A stretch of 64,000 bases of DNA from Metabacillus sediminilitoris (GCF_009720625.1 NZ_CP046266.1:3605501-3669500), one strand, 5' to 3'. Counted from the first letter of the stretch, positions 30,106 to 39,859 are shown. Notes: generated from the letters alone by a model not told the origin. Numbers and translations: made by a program.

Positions 30106-32619
30106 TTATACACTTGTATCTAGTACATCAATTAACGATTCGATAAAGCTTTGTTCGGTCTCTTTTTCTTCCTCATGTCTTGATTTATGAGGATTATTTT
30201 TTTGCTGTTCTTTTTCTTCTGAGTTTTCTCTAAATGTTTTTGTTGATTGTTCTGTGTACACTTCAAAACGTTCGATTTCAACCTTCATTGTAGGCAGAAC
30301 CTGTTTTAGCTGATGTACACTATGCTCTAGCAATTCTTTTGCAGACTCTGTAGATGCTATAATGCGTGCAACCATTTCACCATTTTTCTGAACAAGCCTA
30401 ACAGTAAGATTTCCAAAATGTTCAGGGTTTAAATTAATGACTAATCGGTTTGCACCATTTGCCAGTTGAGTAAATTTACTCCCTTTAAATGCATGAATGA
30501 GTTGGTTTGTAAATTCTTTTTTTACCGTCGTATCTAATTTTGAGGTTTCCATTGATAAACTACTTTGATTACCTACTAGCTTTTCTAACTGAATAAGAAA
30601 CACATCTTCTTTATCTATTATTTGTTTAGATTGCTGCGTCAAACTATTCTCAAAAACTTGATGATTCGTAATAGGGTTTATAAATTCTTGTTTCATAGAT
30701 GATTCTGCTTCTAGCTGTACCAATGATTGACCTGTTTTCATAGTTGTCAATTTATTGAAGGAACGGTTCATTTGATGTTGGAATAATGCTATATCCACAA
30801 ATTGCTGTTTAGGAAAAGCTTTTAGATTATGCTCCATTGATTGTCCATTTGGATCTTGAATTCCTAATCCATTTTCAGCGAATAATGTGCTCTTATTTTG
30901 ACTTGTTGCTTTCTCATTCTGCTGTGTCATTATGGCTATTAATCTGTCAGTAAGAGGTATGGCCTTATCTAGAAATTCACTAAGTTTACTTACACTAAAA
31001 GTCACTTTACTATTATTTAGTTGAGAATTTATTAAAGGCATATCTGGCAACTGATTTGATGACAAACGGTTTATCTCTTCTATTAACAACTGGACTCTAT
31101 CTACAACTGGGGCTATTGTTTGTTTCACTTCTATTTGATATTCAGAGAGAATATGCTGTTTGTTCTCATTAGAATGTAACCGATTTTGAATATTTGATTC
31201 ATATAAATTTTTATCGATAGCTTTTAAAACCTCGTTTATATCTAATATAAGTTCTTTTGCTGCTTGTTCCCCAATTTTTGCTATATTTAGTAAGTTATGA
31301 ATGTTAGACGATTCAATCCTTAACTGTCCAAGATCATCCACAACACTCCGATCAAGTATTAACATTTCGCCTATCTGCTGGTTTTCATTATTTAGTTCGA
31401 TTTCAATTTTTAAGTTTTCTTTCTTGTTATTACTATCTTTATTAACCAAACTAGTTAATTCTTTTATAAACGAAGTTAGATTATTTTCTGGATCTTCAGT
31501 AAGATTCTTTATTTCTGTTTGCAAGTCAGTTACAATATTTCGAATTTCAAAAAGGACTTTACTTTCGTCAAGTAAATCTTCTTTAATTGATTCCGGATTT
31601 AATATATGTTGGACTGCTTGCTCTACTTCAACATTACTCTGTACTGATTTTGATTGGTTATTTTTACGCTCTATTCCTTTATCATTAAAAATGAAAGAAT
31701 TTGATTTATTTTTAAAATCAACAGTCATAAACTGTTCATTCACATCGAATTTATATTTTTGAGCAATTGTATTTGTTTCATATAAGATGCTTTCAACAGA
31801 TTTACCTATAATCTTTGTAAATGATGTAAGATCTGCATTCCCCAATAAAACTTTTATTTGAGTAACAATCTCTTTATTAGTGGATTCTAGCTCTAATTCA
31901 TTCAGGAACTCACTTTTTATATGTGCTTTCTGTAACGTCACTTTATTTGTATTATTCACCAAATTAGAATGAAGCGTGAATAATTTATCCATTTTAACTA
32001 AATTAGTAGCATCATCTGTAGTTAGCCATTTTTCTAGCAGTATTTGTCCATTTAATATGGTACTATCATTAGAATCAATTTTATTAATTGCACTTATCAT
32101 GCTGGATAGTTGAGCATCTGAATTCTTATAGCTAGGATATTCATTTTCTAGCATTTCATTTAGCTTTATTAAGTAAGGTGCAAAATTCATTTTTTGATCT
32201 GTGGGCATTGATTGTAATACTTCTGCTAGAGCAAAGACACCAACAGCGATAGGAGAAGCATGTACTTTATTAAGTAAATCTTCAACAGAATTAGATTGTC
32301 CCTTGATACTTCTTATTTCATTGGTAAGAAGCTGATTATCAATAACCTCTATTTCTTGTGTTATGACTTCTGGGTAAAAGCCCGAATTCAAATCTATCGA
32401 TCTTTCAGTAAGCTCATCAAAAAGTAGACTTAGTTCTTTAGTATTTTGAGGTAATGTATCATTAGCAACAAAAAAAGGATTGCTACCTAGTTTAGATACT
32501 TGATTTCCAGATCGCTGACTTTCTAGAACATGTTTGAAGTTTAATGATTGCGAAAATACTTTTTCTTTAAAAGGACTTTCACTTTGTTTCATGACTTGTA
32601 AAAGTGATGCAACATTCAT
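30106..32619 (-). CDS. fliK: Flagellar hook-length control protein FliK (very long)
   Basis: Measures hook length and signals FlhB to switch export specificity. The 837-residue protein has a long, poorly conserved, Asn/Gln/Lys-rich N-terminal region and a compact C-terminal domain (about 700-790) with the family core [17 protein letters not shown], then a charged tail. By memory B. subtilis FliK is under 500 residues, so this is unusually large. It begins right after the ylxF stop with GGAGGTGAATAA. Identification rests on the C-terminal core and position. Confidence 0.92.
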   Translation of the reverse strand: MNVASLLQVMKQSESPFKEKVFSQSLNFKHVLESQRSGNQVSKLGSNPFFVANDTLPQNTKELSLLFDELTERSIDLNSGFYPEVITQEIEVIDNQLLTNEIRSIKGQSNSVEDLLNKVHASPIAVGVFALAEVLQSMPTDQKMNFAPYLIKLNEMLENEYPSYKNSDAQLSSMISAINKIDSNDSTILNGQILLEKWLTTDDATNLVKMDKLFTLHSNLVNNTNKVTLQKAHIKSEFLNELELESTNKEIVTQIKVLLGNADLTSFTKIIGKSVESILYETNTIAQKYKFDVNEQFMTVDFKNKSNSFIFNDKGIERKNNQSKSVQSNVEVEQAVQHILNPESIKEDLLDESKVLFEIRNIVTDLQTEIKNLTEDPENNLTSFIKELTSLVNKDSNNKKENLKIEIELNNENQQIGEMLILDRSVVDDLGQLRIESSNIHNLLNIAKIGEQAAKELILDINEVLKAIDKNLYESNIQNRLHSNENKQHILSEYQIEVKQTIAPVVDRVQLLIEEINRLSSNQLPDMPLINSQLNNSKVTFSVSKLSEFLDKAIPLTDRLIAIMTQQNEKATSQNKSTLFAENGLGIQDPNGQSMEHNLKAFPKQQFVDIALFQHQMNRSFNKLTTMKTGQSLVQLEAESSMKQEFINPITNHQVFENSLTQQSKQIIDKEDVFLIQLEKLVGNQSSLSMETSKLDTTVKKEFTNQLIHAFKGSKFTQLANGANRLVINLNPEHFGNLTVRLVQKNGEMVARIIASTESAKELLEHSVHQLKQVLPTMKVEIERFEVYTEQSTKTFRENSEEKEQQKNNPHKSRHEEEKETEQSFIESLIDVLDTSV

Positions 32620-33237
32620 TTATTCACCTCCCTCCACTACAGAGTTTGCTGCTAAGAGGTTTGTATATTTTACCGCATCATCAACAATCATTTTCGATAA
32701 AATATCTGCAACTTGTCTGTCATCTAAAGAGGTTAAAATAAGTAATGCATCATCTTCCTTTAATCCAGGAATAAGCTCTGCTGCTTTTTTACTCGACATG
32801 TTATCATAAAGTTTTGTAATATCTTTTGATTTTTTTTCTGCAGTCGATTTTTCAATATCTTCAATTTGTGATTCTAGAGATTTTATTTCTTGTGTTAACT
32901 TTTGAATTTCTTTATCTTTTGTGGTTACGTCTTGCTCTAACGCAGTAATCATAGACGTTTGTTCTTCAATTGTTTGTTCTAGTTCCTTCTTCTCTTCAAT
33001 TTGTTTTGCTGCATTCCTTACTTCTTCTGACTCATTTATATTCGTTTCCTGCTCTTTATCTTTAAAAACCTTTTCAATGACTGGCACTTCTGCTATTACT
33101 GCCTTTGTCTTGCCAAGCAAATCAAATCCAGCAACATTCAAGATAATGATCACTAACGTTAAAGTGAAGATAATTGGAATTAAAATGACAAAGAAAAACC
33201 ACTGAAATTTACCGTATTCTTGTTTTTCATTTTCCAT
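32620..33237 (-). CDS. ylxF: Flagellar membrane protein YlxF (MotE / MgtE-N-like)
   Basis: A 205-residue protein with one N-terminal membrane helix (FFFVILIPIIFTLTLVIIIL), a long Glu/Lys-rich coiled coil (about 60-130) and a C-terminal MgtE-N-like helical domain (KAAELIPGLKEDDALLILTSLDDRQVADILSKM). Proteins of this layout between fliJ and fliK are called YlxF or MotE and are thought to chaperone stator or export functions. The exact role in Bacillus is not settled. It starts 11 bases after the fliJ stop. Confidence 0.88.
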   Translation of the reverse strand: MENEKQEYGKFQWFFFVILIPIIFTLTLVIIILNVAGFDLLGKTKAVIAEVPVIEKVFKDKEQETNINESEEVRNAAKQIEEKKELEQTIEEQTSMITALEQDVTTKDKEIQKLTQEIKSLESQIEDIEKSTAEKKSKDITKLYDNMSSKKAAELIPGLKEDDALLILTSLDDRQVADILSKMIVDDAVKYTNLLAANSVVEGGE

Positions 33238-33248
33238 CTTATGTTCAC

Positions 33249-33692
33249 CTAATTTCCTCGATACATATAGGTCTGTATTGAAAGATCATCCATATGTTTA
33301 TTTTCTAGTTGCTTCATATTAATACTGTAATCTTCTTGTTGTTTGTTTTTAAGCTTTTCATACTTTTTCACTTCTAAATTGTGTTGCATTAGCTTAACTT
33401 GCTTTTCATTCATCCGATTACGAGTTAATAAAACAAGTTTTTGATAGTGTGTAATTGTCTTTTCTAAATTGGTAACAAATTGTTGGTAGTGTCTTATTTC
33501 TTGTACCGACATTCCCTGATTAAGTTTGGAAATCGTATTTTCTTCAAGCACTTCTTTTTGCTTAAGCGAATCATATAGTTTATGTGCAACATTTTCAAAA
33601 TCATGCACCGATTGATTGTATTCTGCTAACGATTTCTCTTTTTCACTTTCTTTTATATCCATAATCTTTTGAAACCTGAATTGATATCCCAT
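33249..33692 (-). CDS. fliJ: Flagellar export chaperone FliJ
   Basis: Small coiled-coil stalk that fits the FliI hexamer and contacts FlhA, like the gamma subunit of F1-ATPase. The 147-residue protein is almost wholly helical and charged, beginning YQFRFQKIMDIKESEKEKS, the usual FliJ N-terminus. It overlaps the fliI stop by one base. Confidence 0.92.
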   Translation of the reverse strand: MGYQFRFQKIMDIKESEKEKSLAEYNQSVHDFENVAHKLYDSLKQKEVLEENTISKLNQGMSVQEIRHYQQFVTNLEKTITHYQKLVLLTRNRMNEKQVKLMQHNLEVKKYEKLKNKQQEDYSINMKQLENKHMDDLSIQTYMYRGN

Positions 33693-35011
33693 TAGAATTC
33701 ACCTTTTTCCATGAACTGAATAAGAGAATCAATACTTTTCTCAATCGAAACTTTATCTTCTACATTTTGTTTCAAGAAAGTAATGATTTTAGGATAATAC
33801 TTGATCGCTTCATCAATTTCTCGAGATGAACCTCTTTTATATGCACCAATATTTATAAGATCTTCAGAGTTCAAATAGGTAGAAAGCAAATCCCTAAGTT
33901 TTGTTGAAGCTGATCGATGATTTTGATCGATAATTTGATTCATAACACGACTGATACTTTTTAAAACGTTTATTGCTGGAAACTGCCCTTTATTTGCAAG
34001 ATTTCGATCTAAAACGATATGTCCATCAAGAATACCGCGCACAGTATCTGAAATCGGTTCATTCAAATCATCACCATCAACAAGGACAGTATAAAATGCA
34101 GTAATTGTTCCATAATTATTTGTTCCAGTTCTTTCTAATAGCTTAGGTAATATCGCAAAGACAGAAGGTGTATACCCTTTTGTTGTTGGCGGTTCACCAA
34201 CAGCTAGTCCAATTTCACGTTGTGCCATAGCAACTCGTGTTACAGAATCCATCATAAACATGACATTAAGCCCTTTATCTCGGAAATATTCTGCAACAGC
34301 AGTAGCTGTATATGAAGCCTTTAGTCTCATAAGTGCAGGTTGATCTGAAGTTGCTACAATAACAATTGATCTTTTCAACCCTTCAGGTCCAAGATCCCGA
34401 TCAATGAATTCACGGACTTCACGACCACGTTCCCCAATAAGTGCAATAACATTAATATCTGCATTCGTATTTCGTGCAATCATTCCCATTAACGTACTTT
34501 TTCCTACACCACTTCCTGCGAAAATACCGATACGCTGCCCCTTACCTACTGTTAATAAACTATCAATTACACGCACACCAACTTCTATTTTTTCATGGAT
34601 TGGCGGTCGTTTCATCGGATTTGGTGGGGATTGATCTGTTGGGACATATGTAAGTCCTTTAGGTAAACTTGACTCATCTAATGGTTGCCCAAACGCATTA
34701 ATTACTTTACCAATTAAACCTGTTCCTACTTTTACTCTTAGCGGGCCATCAGTTGCTTCAACGATACTGCCAGGTGCGATATTTGTTACTTGCAAATATG
34801 GCATAAGTAGGACATTTTCATCTTTAAAACCTACAACTTCCGCAGGGATTTTTATTTTCTTATTTGAACCTGTATAGATATAACATAAATCACCAATAGA
34901 GCTTTCAGGACCTTTTGATTCAATCATAAGTCCTACTACCTTTTTTACTTTTCCATAGCGTTTATATGAATCTAACATCTCAATAGTATGAAACAAGTCT
35001 ATTGCTCTCAA
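33692..35011 (-). CDS. fliI: Flagellar export ATPase FliI (TTG start)
   Basis: F1-beta-like ATPase of the flagellar type III export system. The 439-residue protein has Walker A GIFAGSGVGKSTLMGMIA, VIALIGERGREVREFI, the Walker B region NVMFMMDSVTRVAMAQREIG and the C-terminal RGSSREIDEAIKYYP. The start is put at a TTG (35011) because AAGGATGATCC precedes it. From there the sequence aligns without gaps to the B. subtilis N-terminus. Another in-frame TTG lies 21 bases upstream inside fliH. Confidence 0.93.
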   Translation of the reverse strand: MRAIDLFHTIEMLDSYKRYGKVKKVVGLMIESKGPESSIGDLCYIYTGSNKKIKIPAEVVGFKDENVLLMPYLQVTNIAPGSIVEATDGPLRVKVGTGLIGKVINAFGQPLDESSLPKGLTYVPTDQSPPNPMKRPPIHEKIEVGVRVIDSLLTVGKGQRIGIFAGSGVGKSTLMGMIARNTNADINVIALIGERGREVREFIDRDLGPEGLKRSIVIVATSDQPALMRLKASYTATAVAEYFRDKGLNVMFMMDSVTRVAMAQREIGLAVGEPPTTKGYTPSVFAILPKLLERTGTNNYGTITAFYTVLVDGDDLNEPISDTVRGILDGHIVLDRNLANKGQFPAINVLKSISRVMNQIIDQNHRSASTKLRDLLSTYLNSEDLINIGAYKRGSSREIDEAIKYYPKIITFLKQNVEDKVSIEKSIDSLIQFMEKGEF

Positions 35012-35018
35012 TTGGGGA

Positions 35019-35783
35019 TCATCCTTCGTCAAGAAGTTGTAATAACTGATTTTTCAATTGTTGCAGCTGCGTATCTATACTAATATCCATTCGCCCATAG
35101 TCTGATTCTATATAGCAGTCATCTATCTTTAAATCTGCATTAGCATAAATACTTATATCTGTATCATTTGTCACTAAGGCATTTAGTTCATCTTTCTGAC
35201 TAATCAATAGTTCGTACTGTGAAGGATGGACATGAATTTTAATATGGTCAAATTCTTTTACTTCTTTTAATCCTTGTCTAACTACAGGTAAAAACTTTTC
35301 AGGTGAATCAATCAATATCGATGAAATGACTTTACGTGCAATTTCTATCGATAAGCCAAGAATCGTTTCTTCTGCTTTTTGAATTTTCTCATCGTAATCA
35401 TTCTTTGCTAGGTCAACAACTCTCTGAGAATCTTCGATTAATCCTTGATATTGCCTTAAAGCTTCTTGTCTACCAATTTCTAAGCCTTCTGCATAAGCTT
35501 CCTGCCTGATTTGTTCGTAAAGTTGATCCTTCTCATGCTCCCAAGCTCTCTGTTCTTCAGCAATTTGTTGTATGATTCCCACTCTTTCTGCTTGTGCTGT
35601 TTGAATCATTTGATCAGCTTCTTCTTTTGCAGATTGAATAATAAGGGAGGCTTGAGCCGATAAATCTGGATCTTCAGAGGTTTTCAATTTATCGTTTAAA
35701 AATGCCTGTATAGTTTGTACAGCGATGGTCTGCTTATCATTGTCTATTTTTTTTGCAAATTGGGATTTAATCAGCCTAGACAA
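35019..35783 (-). CDS. fliH: Flagellar export ATPase regulator FliH
   Basis: Dimeric stator that links FliI to the C-ring and restrains its ATPase. The product (about 254 residues) has a coiled-coil N-terminal half rich in Gln, Glu and Lys, and a C-terminal domain resembling the F-type ATPase delta subunit (EETILGLSIEIARKVISSIL to the end). Its start is uncertain. The fliG end contains GGAGGAG immediately before an in-frame ATG (35792), which is too close, so a TTG at 35783 (LSRLIKSQF) is preferred. It overlaps fliG by 8 bases. Confidence 0.88.
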   Translation of the reverse strand: MSRLIKSQFAKKIDNDKQTIAVQTIQAFLNDKLKTSEDPDLSAQASLIIQSAKEEADQMIQTAQAERVGIIQQIAEEQRAWEHEKDQLYEQIRQEAYAEGLEIGRQEALRQYQGLIEDSQRVVDLAKNDYDEKIQKAEETILGLSIEIARKVISSILIDSPEKFLPVVRQGLKEVKEFDHIKIHVHPSQYELLISQKDELNALVTNDTDISIYANADLKIDDCYIESDYGRMDISIDTQLQQLKNQLLQLLDEG

Positions 35784-36795
35784 TAATATCATCTCCTCCA
35801 CCACGTGCTATGACAATCTCACCAGCTTCTTCAAGTCTTCTGATAACTCCGACAATTCTAGATTGTGCCTCTTCTACATCACGCAGTCGAACAGGTCCCA
35901 TATATTCCATTTCCTCTTTAAAGGTATCAACCATACGTTTAGACATGTTTTTAAAAACGACTTCTCTAACTTCCTCACTTGCAACTTTAAGAGAAAGCAT
36001 TAAATCATCATTATCGACATCCCTAATCACACGTTGGATTGCACGATTATCAAGTGTAACAATATCTTCAAATACAAACATTCTCTTTTTGATTTCCTCG
36101 GCTAATACAGGGTCTTGAATTTCAAGTGAATCAAGAATCGTTCTTTCCGTTGACCGATCAACACCATTTAACACTTCTACCACAGCTTCGATCCCACCAG
36201 TTTGTGTGTAATCTTGAGTGACGGTTGATGACAACTTACGTTCAAGAATTTGTTCAATTTCATTGATAATCTCAGGAGCTGTTCGATCCATAACAGCAAT
36301 CCTTCTAGCAACATCCGCTTGTAGCTCTTGTGGAAGCTCAGATAAAATTTGTCCTGATTGAGCAGGTTCAAGATACGATAATACGAGTGCAATTGTTTGC
36401 GGATGTTCATTTTGAATAAAATTTAAAATTTGTCCTGGATCTGCTTTCCTCGCAAAGTCAAATGGACGTACTTGTAAGGATGATGTAAGTCGATGAATAA
36501 TACTTGTCGCTTTTTCTTCCCCTAATGCTTTTTCAAGTACTTGTTTAGCATAAGCAATACCACCTTGAGAAATATAATCTTGAGCCATTGCAATATCATG
36601 GAATTCTTCAATAATTTCTTCTTTTTTATTCGATTCTACTTTTCGAACTCCCGAGATTTCCAACGTTAACTTCTCAATTTCTTCCTCAGATAGATGCTTA
36701 TATATAGATGCTGAGACTTCAGGTCCTAAAGAGATTAAGAGGATGGCAGCTTTTTGCTTGCCCGTTAATGAATTACTATTATCTTTCCTTGCCAT
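35776..36795 (-). CDS. fliG: Flagellar motor switch protein FliG
   Basis: Rotor protein that bridges the MS-ring to the C-ring and transmits torque. The 339-residue protein has the FliF-binding N-terminal domain (LTGKQKAAILLISLGPEVSA), the middle domain with the EHPQT motif (NEHPQTIALVLSYL), and the C-terminal torque helix region with conserved charges (FVFEDIVTLDNRAIQRVIRD). It ends in GGGDDIIV. An ATG 6 bases upstream is also possible. Confidence 0.96.
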   Translation of the reverse strand: MARKDNSNSLTGKQKAAILLISLGPEVSASIYKHLSEEEIEKLTLEISGVRKVESNKKEEIIEEFHDIAMAQDYISQGGIAYAKQVLEKALGEEKATSIIHRLTSSLQVRPFDFARKADPGQILNFIQNEHPQTIALVLSYLEPAQSGQILSELPQELQADVARRIAVMDRTAPEIINEIEQILERKLSSTVTQDYTQTGGIEAVVEVLNGVDRSTERTILDSLEIQDPVLAEEIKKRMFVFEDIVTLDNRAIQRVIRDVDNDDLMLSLKVASEEVREVVFKNMSKRMVDTFKEEMEYMGPVRLRDVEEAQSRIVGVIRRLEEAGEIVIARGGGDDIIV

Positions 36796-36807
36796 ATTCA
36801 TAGCCCC

Positions 36808-38412
36808 CTACTCCTCTGAAATCCATGTACGCAAAAGCTTAGCAAAATCTTCTGGTTTTTCTCTTGCCATTTTCTCAAGCTGCTTTCTACGAACAGTTCC
36901 TTCTGTTTCAACTTCATTATTAATATCTTGAACTCTAATTGGCTCTGGAATAGTTAATTCCTCATCTTCTTCATACTCTTCAAATTCTTGTTTTCTCTTT
37001 CTAATTAACAAGATTATTAAAATGATAATACCTAAAATTAAAACAACTGCAACGATATAGATCCATACCGGGATCATTGGTGTTGTTTCAGTATCAGCAA
37101 GTTGTTGTTTGCCATCAAACGGTTGAACAGAAACAACAACCTTTTCTGCAATTTGCTCTTCGGTTAGTGGTTCTTCGGTTGAATCTTTATTAATTGATGT
37201 TCGTATTACTGTTGACAAAATTTGTTGAATATCTTCTTCTCGATCTGCTGTAAATGATAGCGGGTCCTCCGGATCAGGAGGCTCTACCATAACTTGAATG
37301 CCTATATCACGGATTTTATAAGGACTTTCAACAATTTGTTTATTAATTCTATTTACTTCATTATTAATTCTCTCTTCAATCCGTTCATAATCTCCATCTC
37401 CAGAAGTTTCAGTTGTTGACTCATATCCAGGAATATCGGTTTCTCCTGTGCCATTTACTCCTCCAGCCGCAGCAGCCCCATTCCCTGTGTATGCTTCTGT
37501 GATTCTTTCAACACTTACTGCAATACCTTCTTCACTCTCTTCTGTCACTGGTTGAACAAGATTCTCCTCACGATTTTCCTGTGTAAAATCGATGTCTGTT
37601 GTTACTGATACGACAACCTTATCCTGTCCAATCATTGTTCCGAGCATTTTTTGTACATCTCGTTGAATGTCTTGCTCAATTTGTGTCTTAATTTCTTGTT
37701 GTGTAGCATAACTTGATGCTGGTGAAGAGTTTTGACCATTATTTAAGTCATAATAATTAAAGTTTTGATCCATGATGACGATATTATCTGTAGAAAGATT
37801 GGGAACACTTTTTGATACTAAATGAAAAAGTGCATTTACTTTATCTTGATCTAATTGAGCACCAGGTTTTAAGTTAAGGACAACTGATGCTGATGCTCCT
37901 TCTGTCTGTTCCCCTACAAAAACAGATTCAGCAGGAAGAGTGATCATTACATTGGCATCATTGACTCCCTCGATTCCTTTCATTAAGTTCGCCAGTTCAG
38001 TTTGTGTAGCTTTTAGCTTAATAACATCAAACTCTTTATCTGTCATTCCAAAACCAGAATCCTGACCAAAGTAAGAATAGTCAATTGTTCCTGTATTTGG
38101 CACTCCTTCAGCAGCAAGCTCGACCATTAATGTATCAACTTGCTCTTTTGGTACTAATATTGTTGCTCCATTGTTTGTAATTTCAGACTCTATGCCTTTT
38201 GAATCAAGCGTTTCTTTAATTTGTCCAGTCTCTGCTGGTGAAAGGTTAGAGTATAAAGGAACTAAGTTAGGTCTTGACATAAAGTATGTTAATAAACCTG
38301 CAAACACAAAAAATAAAAGTGCACCAGTAATAATGAGTGTTTTTTGCACTTTACTTTTACTTTGCCACAATTCATTTAGTTTAGTTTTTATATCTATTAA
38401 TTTTTCGTTCAT
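36808..38412 (-). CDS. fliF: Flagellar MS-ring protein FliF
   Basis: Forms the MS-ring, the base on which the basal body is built. The 534-residue protein has two membrane helices (about 22-45 and about 445-470), periplasmic ring-building motifs between them (YSNLSPAETGQIKETLDSKG, TQTELANLMKGIEGVNDANV) and a C-terminal FliG-binding tail ending RKQLEKMAREKPEDFAKLL and RTWISEE. The stretch near 335-365 is Gly/Ala-rich and probably flexible. Confidence 0.95.
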   Translation of the reverse strand: MNEKLIDIKTKLNELWQSKSKVQKTLIITGALLFFVFAGLLTYFMSRPNLVPLYSNLSPAETGQIKETLDSKGIESEITNNGATILVPKEQVDTLMVELAAEGVPNTGTIDYSYFGQDSGFGMTDKEFDVIKLKATQTELANLMKGIEGVNDANVMITLPAESVFVGEQTEGASASVVLNLKPGAQLDQDKVNALFHLVSKSVPNLSTDNIVIMDQNFNYYDLNNGQNSSPASSYATQQEIKTQIEQDIQRDVQKMLGTMIGQDKVVVSVTTDIDFTQENREENLVQPVTEESEEGIAVSVERITEAYTGNGAAAAGGVNGTGETDIPGYESTTETSGDGDYERIEERINNEVNRINKQIVESPYKIRDIGIQVMVEPPDPEDPLSFTADREEDIQQILSTVIRTSINKDSTEEPLTEEQIAEKVVVSVQPFDGKQQLADTETTPMIPVWIYIVAVVLILGIIILIILLIRKRKQEFEEYEEDEELTIPEPIRVQDINNEVETEGTVRRKQLEKMAREKPEDFAKLLRTWISEE

Positions 38413-38482
38413 TCCATGAAGTCCCCCGGTTATGATGACTTTGCTAGCGTAGTGACCATTGCGTCATAACTTTAATGCACTA

Positions 38483-38797
38483 CTAAACTTGCATTCTCAT
38501 CATTTCTTGATAAGCTTCGATCGCTTTATTTCGCACCTCGACCGCTAATGACATCGTCACACTCGCTTTTTGAGCAGATATCATGACATCATGTAATTCA
38601 ACATTTTTACCGGTTGCCAATGCCTCGGTCATCTTATCTGATTCAATTTGTGATTGATTAATTTGTTCAATTGACTTCTTTAAAGCATCTGCAAAACTCG
38701 GTTTACTAGTATTAGAATTAGTATTTAATACATTTGTTTTTTGTTGTACTTGTATTGGTTGTGTTGTTAAACTAAATGGATTTACATTATTAATCAT
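38483..38797 (-). CDS. fliE: Flagellar hook-basal body complex protein FliE
   Basis: Rod-base adaptor between MS-ring and rod and the first exported substrate. The 104-residue protein has the family's C-terminal region LHDVMISAQKASVTMSLAVE followed by VRNKAIEAYQEMMRMQV. The ATG at 38797 follows AAGGTGA, which is placed at the flgC stop. An in-frame GTG 9 bases upstream is part of that site. Confidence 0.95.
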   Translation of the reverse strand: MINNVNPFSLTTQPIQVQQKTNVLNTNSNTSKPSFADALKKSIEQINQSQIESDKMTEALATGKNVELHDVMISAQKASVTMSLAVEVRNKAIEAYQEMMRMQV

Positions 38798-38807
38798 TTC
38801 ATTCACC

Positions 38808-39254
38808 TTATTTTCCTATTTCTAATGCTTTCATTAACATTCCCTTAGTTGCATTCATTGCTGTAACATTCGCTTCATAAGATCTTGTGCTGCTGATCAA
38901 GTCGACCATCTCTTTTAATGGGTCAACATTTGGCATAGCTACATAACCCTCTTCATTTGCATCCGGATGGTCTGGATCATATATCAGTTCAAACGGTGTT
39001 TCATCTTCGACAATTTCCGTTACTTTTACCCCATCAGCATCTGATGAGCCCATAGCCTTATTCAAAAAGGATGAAAATTGATCGCCCTGTGGCTGTGTTA
39101 CAACTATTTTCCTACGATATGGTTGCCATTCTCCATCAACTAATTTTCCTCTTGTCGAATCCATATTCGCCATATTTGATGAAATTACATCCATTCTTAC
39201 ACGCTGTGCTGTTAGTGCAGATGCAGATGTATTAATCACTTGAAAAATTGACAT
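38808..39254 (-). CDS. flgC: Flagellar proximal rod protein FlgC
   Basis: Rod subunit of the basal body. The 148-residue protein has the N-terminal rod/hook signature SALTAQRVRMDVISSNMANM, the conserved YVAMPNVDPLKEMVDLISS segment and the C-terminal coiled-coil partner ANVTAMNATKGMLMKALEIG. It starts 2 bases after the flgB stop. Confidence 0.96.
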   Translation of the reverse strand: MSIFQVINTSASALTAQRVRMDVISSNMANMDSTRGKLVDGEWQPYRRKIVVTQPQGDQFSSFLNKAMGSSDADGVKVTEIVEDETPFELIYDPDHPDANEEGYVAMPNVDPLKEMVDLISSTRSYEANVTAMNATKGMLMKALEIGK

Positions 39255-39256
39255 TG

Positions 39257-39646
39257 TTAATTTCCACCTTTTATGACTGTTTTTAATGAATTAAACTTAC
39301 TGCTTAAACGATCAATTAGTGCGTTATATTGGATCTGATTTTTTGCAATCTCTGTCATTTCTTGGTCAATATCCACATTGTTCCCATTATGCTGGTAATT
39401 AGAATTCTTTTTCGTAAGTATCTGGAATCCATTTCCTGTTGTTCCAAAATCAATATGTTTATTATTTGTTTTATTTGCACTTAGTTTTTGAAGCTCATTA
39501 TTGAAAGATTGATTAAAACGAACATCTTGAGCTTTGTAGTTTGGGGTGTCAACATTAGCTATGTTGTTTGATATCACTTTTTGTTTAGTAGTTGATTGAT
39601 TTATTGCTTGTTCTAATTGGTTTATGGTATTTGAAAATAATTTCAT
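39257..39646 (-). CDS. flgB: Flagellar proximal rod protein FlgB (first gene of fla/che operon)
   Basis: Rod subunit at the MS-ring side of the basal body. The 129-residue protein has the signature KQKVISNNIANVDTPNYKAQ and a C-terminal region (EIAKNQIQYNALIDRLSSKF). The ATG at 39646 is preceded by GGGGGATACG. It is the first gene of the motility operon. Its long leader holds a cyclic-di-GMP riboswitch, a terminator and further hairpins. Confidence 0.95.
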   Translation of the reverse strand: MKLFSNTINQLEQAINQSTTKQKVISNNIANVDTPNYKAQDVRFNQSFNNELQKLSANKTNNKHIDFGTTGNGFQILTKKNSNYQHNGNNVDIDQEMTEIAKNQIQYNALIDRLSSKFNSLKTVIKGGN

Positions 39647-39828
39647 CGTATCCCCCACAAAAATAAAAATCCACACGTATCGTATAGTGTCGAAATATGC
39701 TATTTGTTATCTTAATTGTATGAAATAATAGTCTTAAAGTCTATGAAGACTTAGAGAAAAAAAGTCGGATTTTCTCTTTATTTTCAAAATAGGGACTTTT
39801 TCCCTATTAAAATAAAATGTATGACAGC
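39647..39828 (-). promoter_or_regulatory. Structured leader between riboswitch terminator and flgB
   Basis: This gene-free stretch holds three more stems on the operon strand. AATAGGGA/TCCCTATT (39788-39808) is followed by TTTTG. AGAGAAAA pairs with a T/C-rich arm (39753-39777). AAGTCT/AGACTT forms a perfect 16-bp dyad at 39737-39752. The last overlaps the -35 of a candidate promoter. The first could be a second weak terminator. Roles are inferred from shape only. Confidence 0.5.
39715..39743 (-). promoter_or_regulatory. Candidate sigma-A promoter directly upstream of flgB
   Basis: On the minus strand the -35 is TAGACT (39738-39743), with a 17-bp spacer and the -10 TACAAT (39715-39720), giving a leader of about 60 nt. 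It lies downstream of the riboswitch terminator. If active it would supply fla/che transcripts that escape the riboswitch. B. subtilis has a sigma-A fla/che promoter at the equivalent place. Confidence 0.5.
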
Positions 39829-39859
39829 AAAAAAATACCCACCAAATAAGATTGGTGGG
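39829..39859 (-). terminator. Riboswitch expression-platform terminator
   Basis: CCCACCAA pairs perfectly with TTGGTGGG around a 6-nt loop, followed on the minus strand by UA and seven uridines. It starts about 40 nt after the c-di-GMP aptamer. Bases of its 5' arm can pair instead with the end of the aptamer (antiterminator 39850-39902). Confidence 0.85.

Noticed and set aside
31301..31762. 153-codon plus-strand Ser-rich frame
   Set aside because: Antisense to the low-complexity part of fliK. The Ser/Leu/Phe-rich composition is what antisense of Lys/Glu/Asn codons gives.
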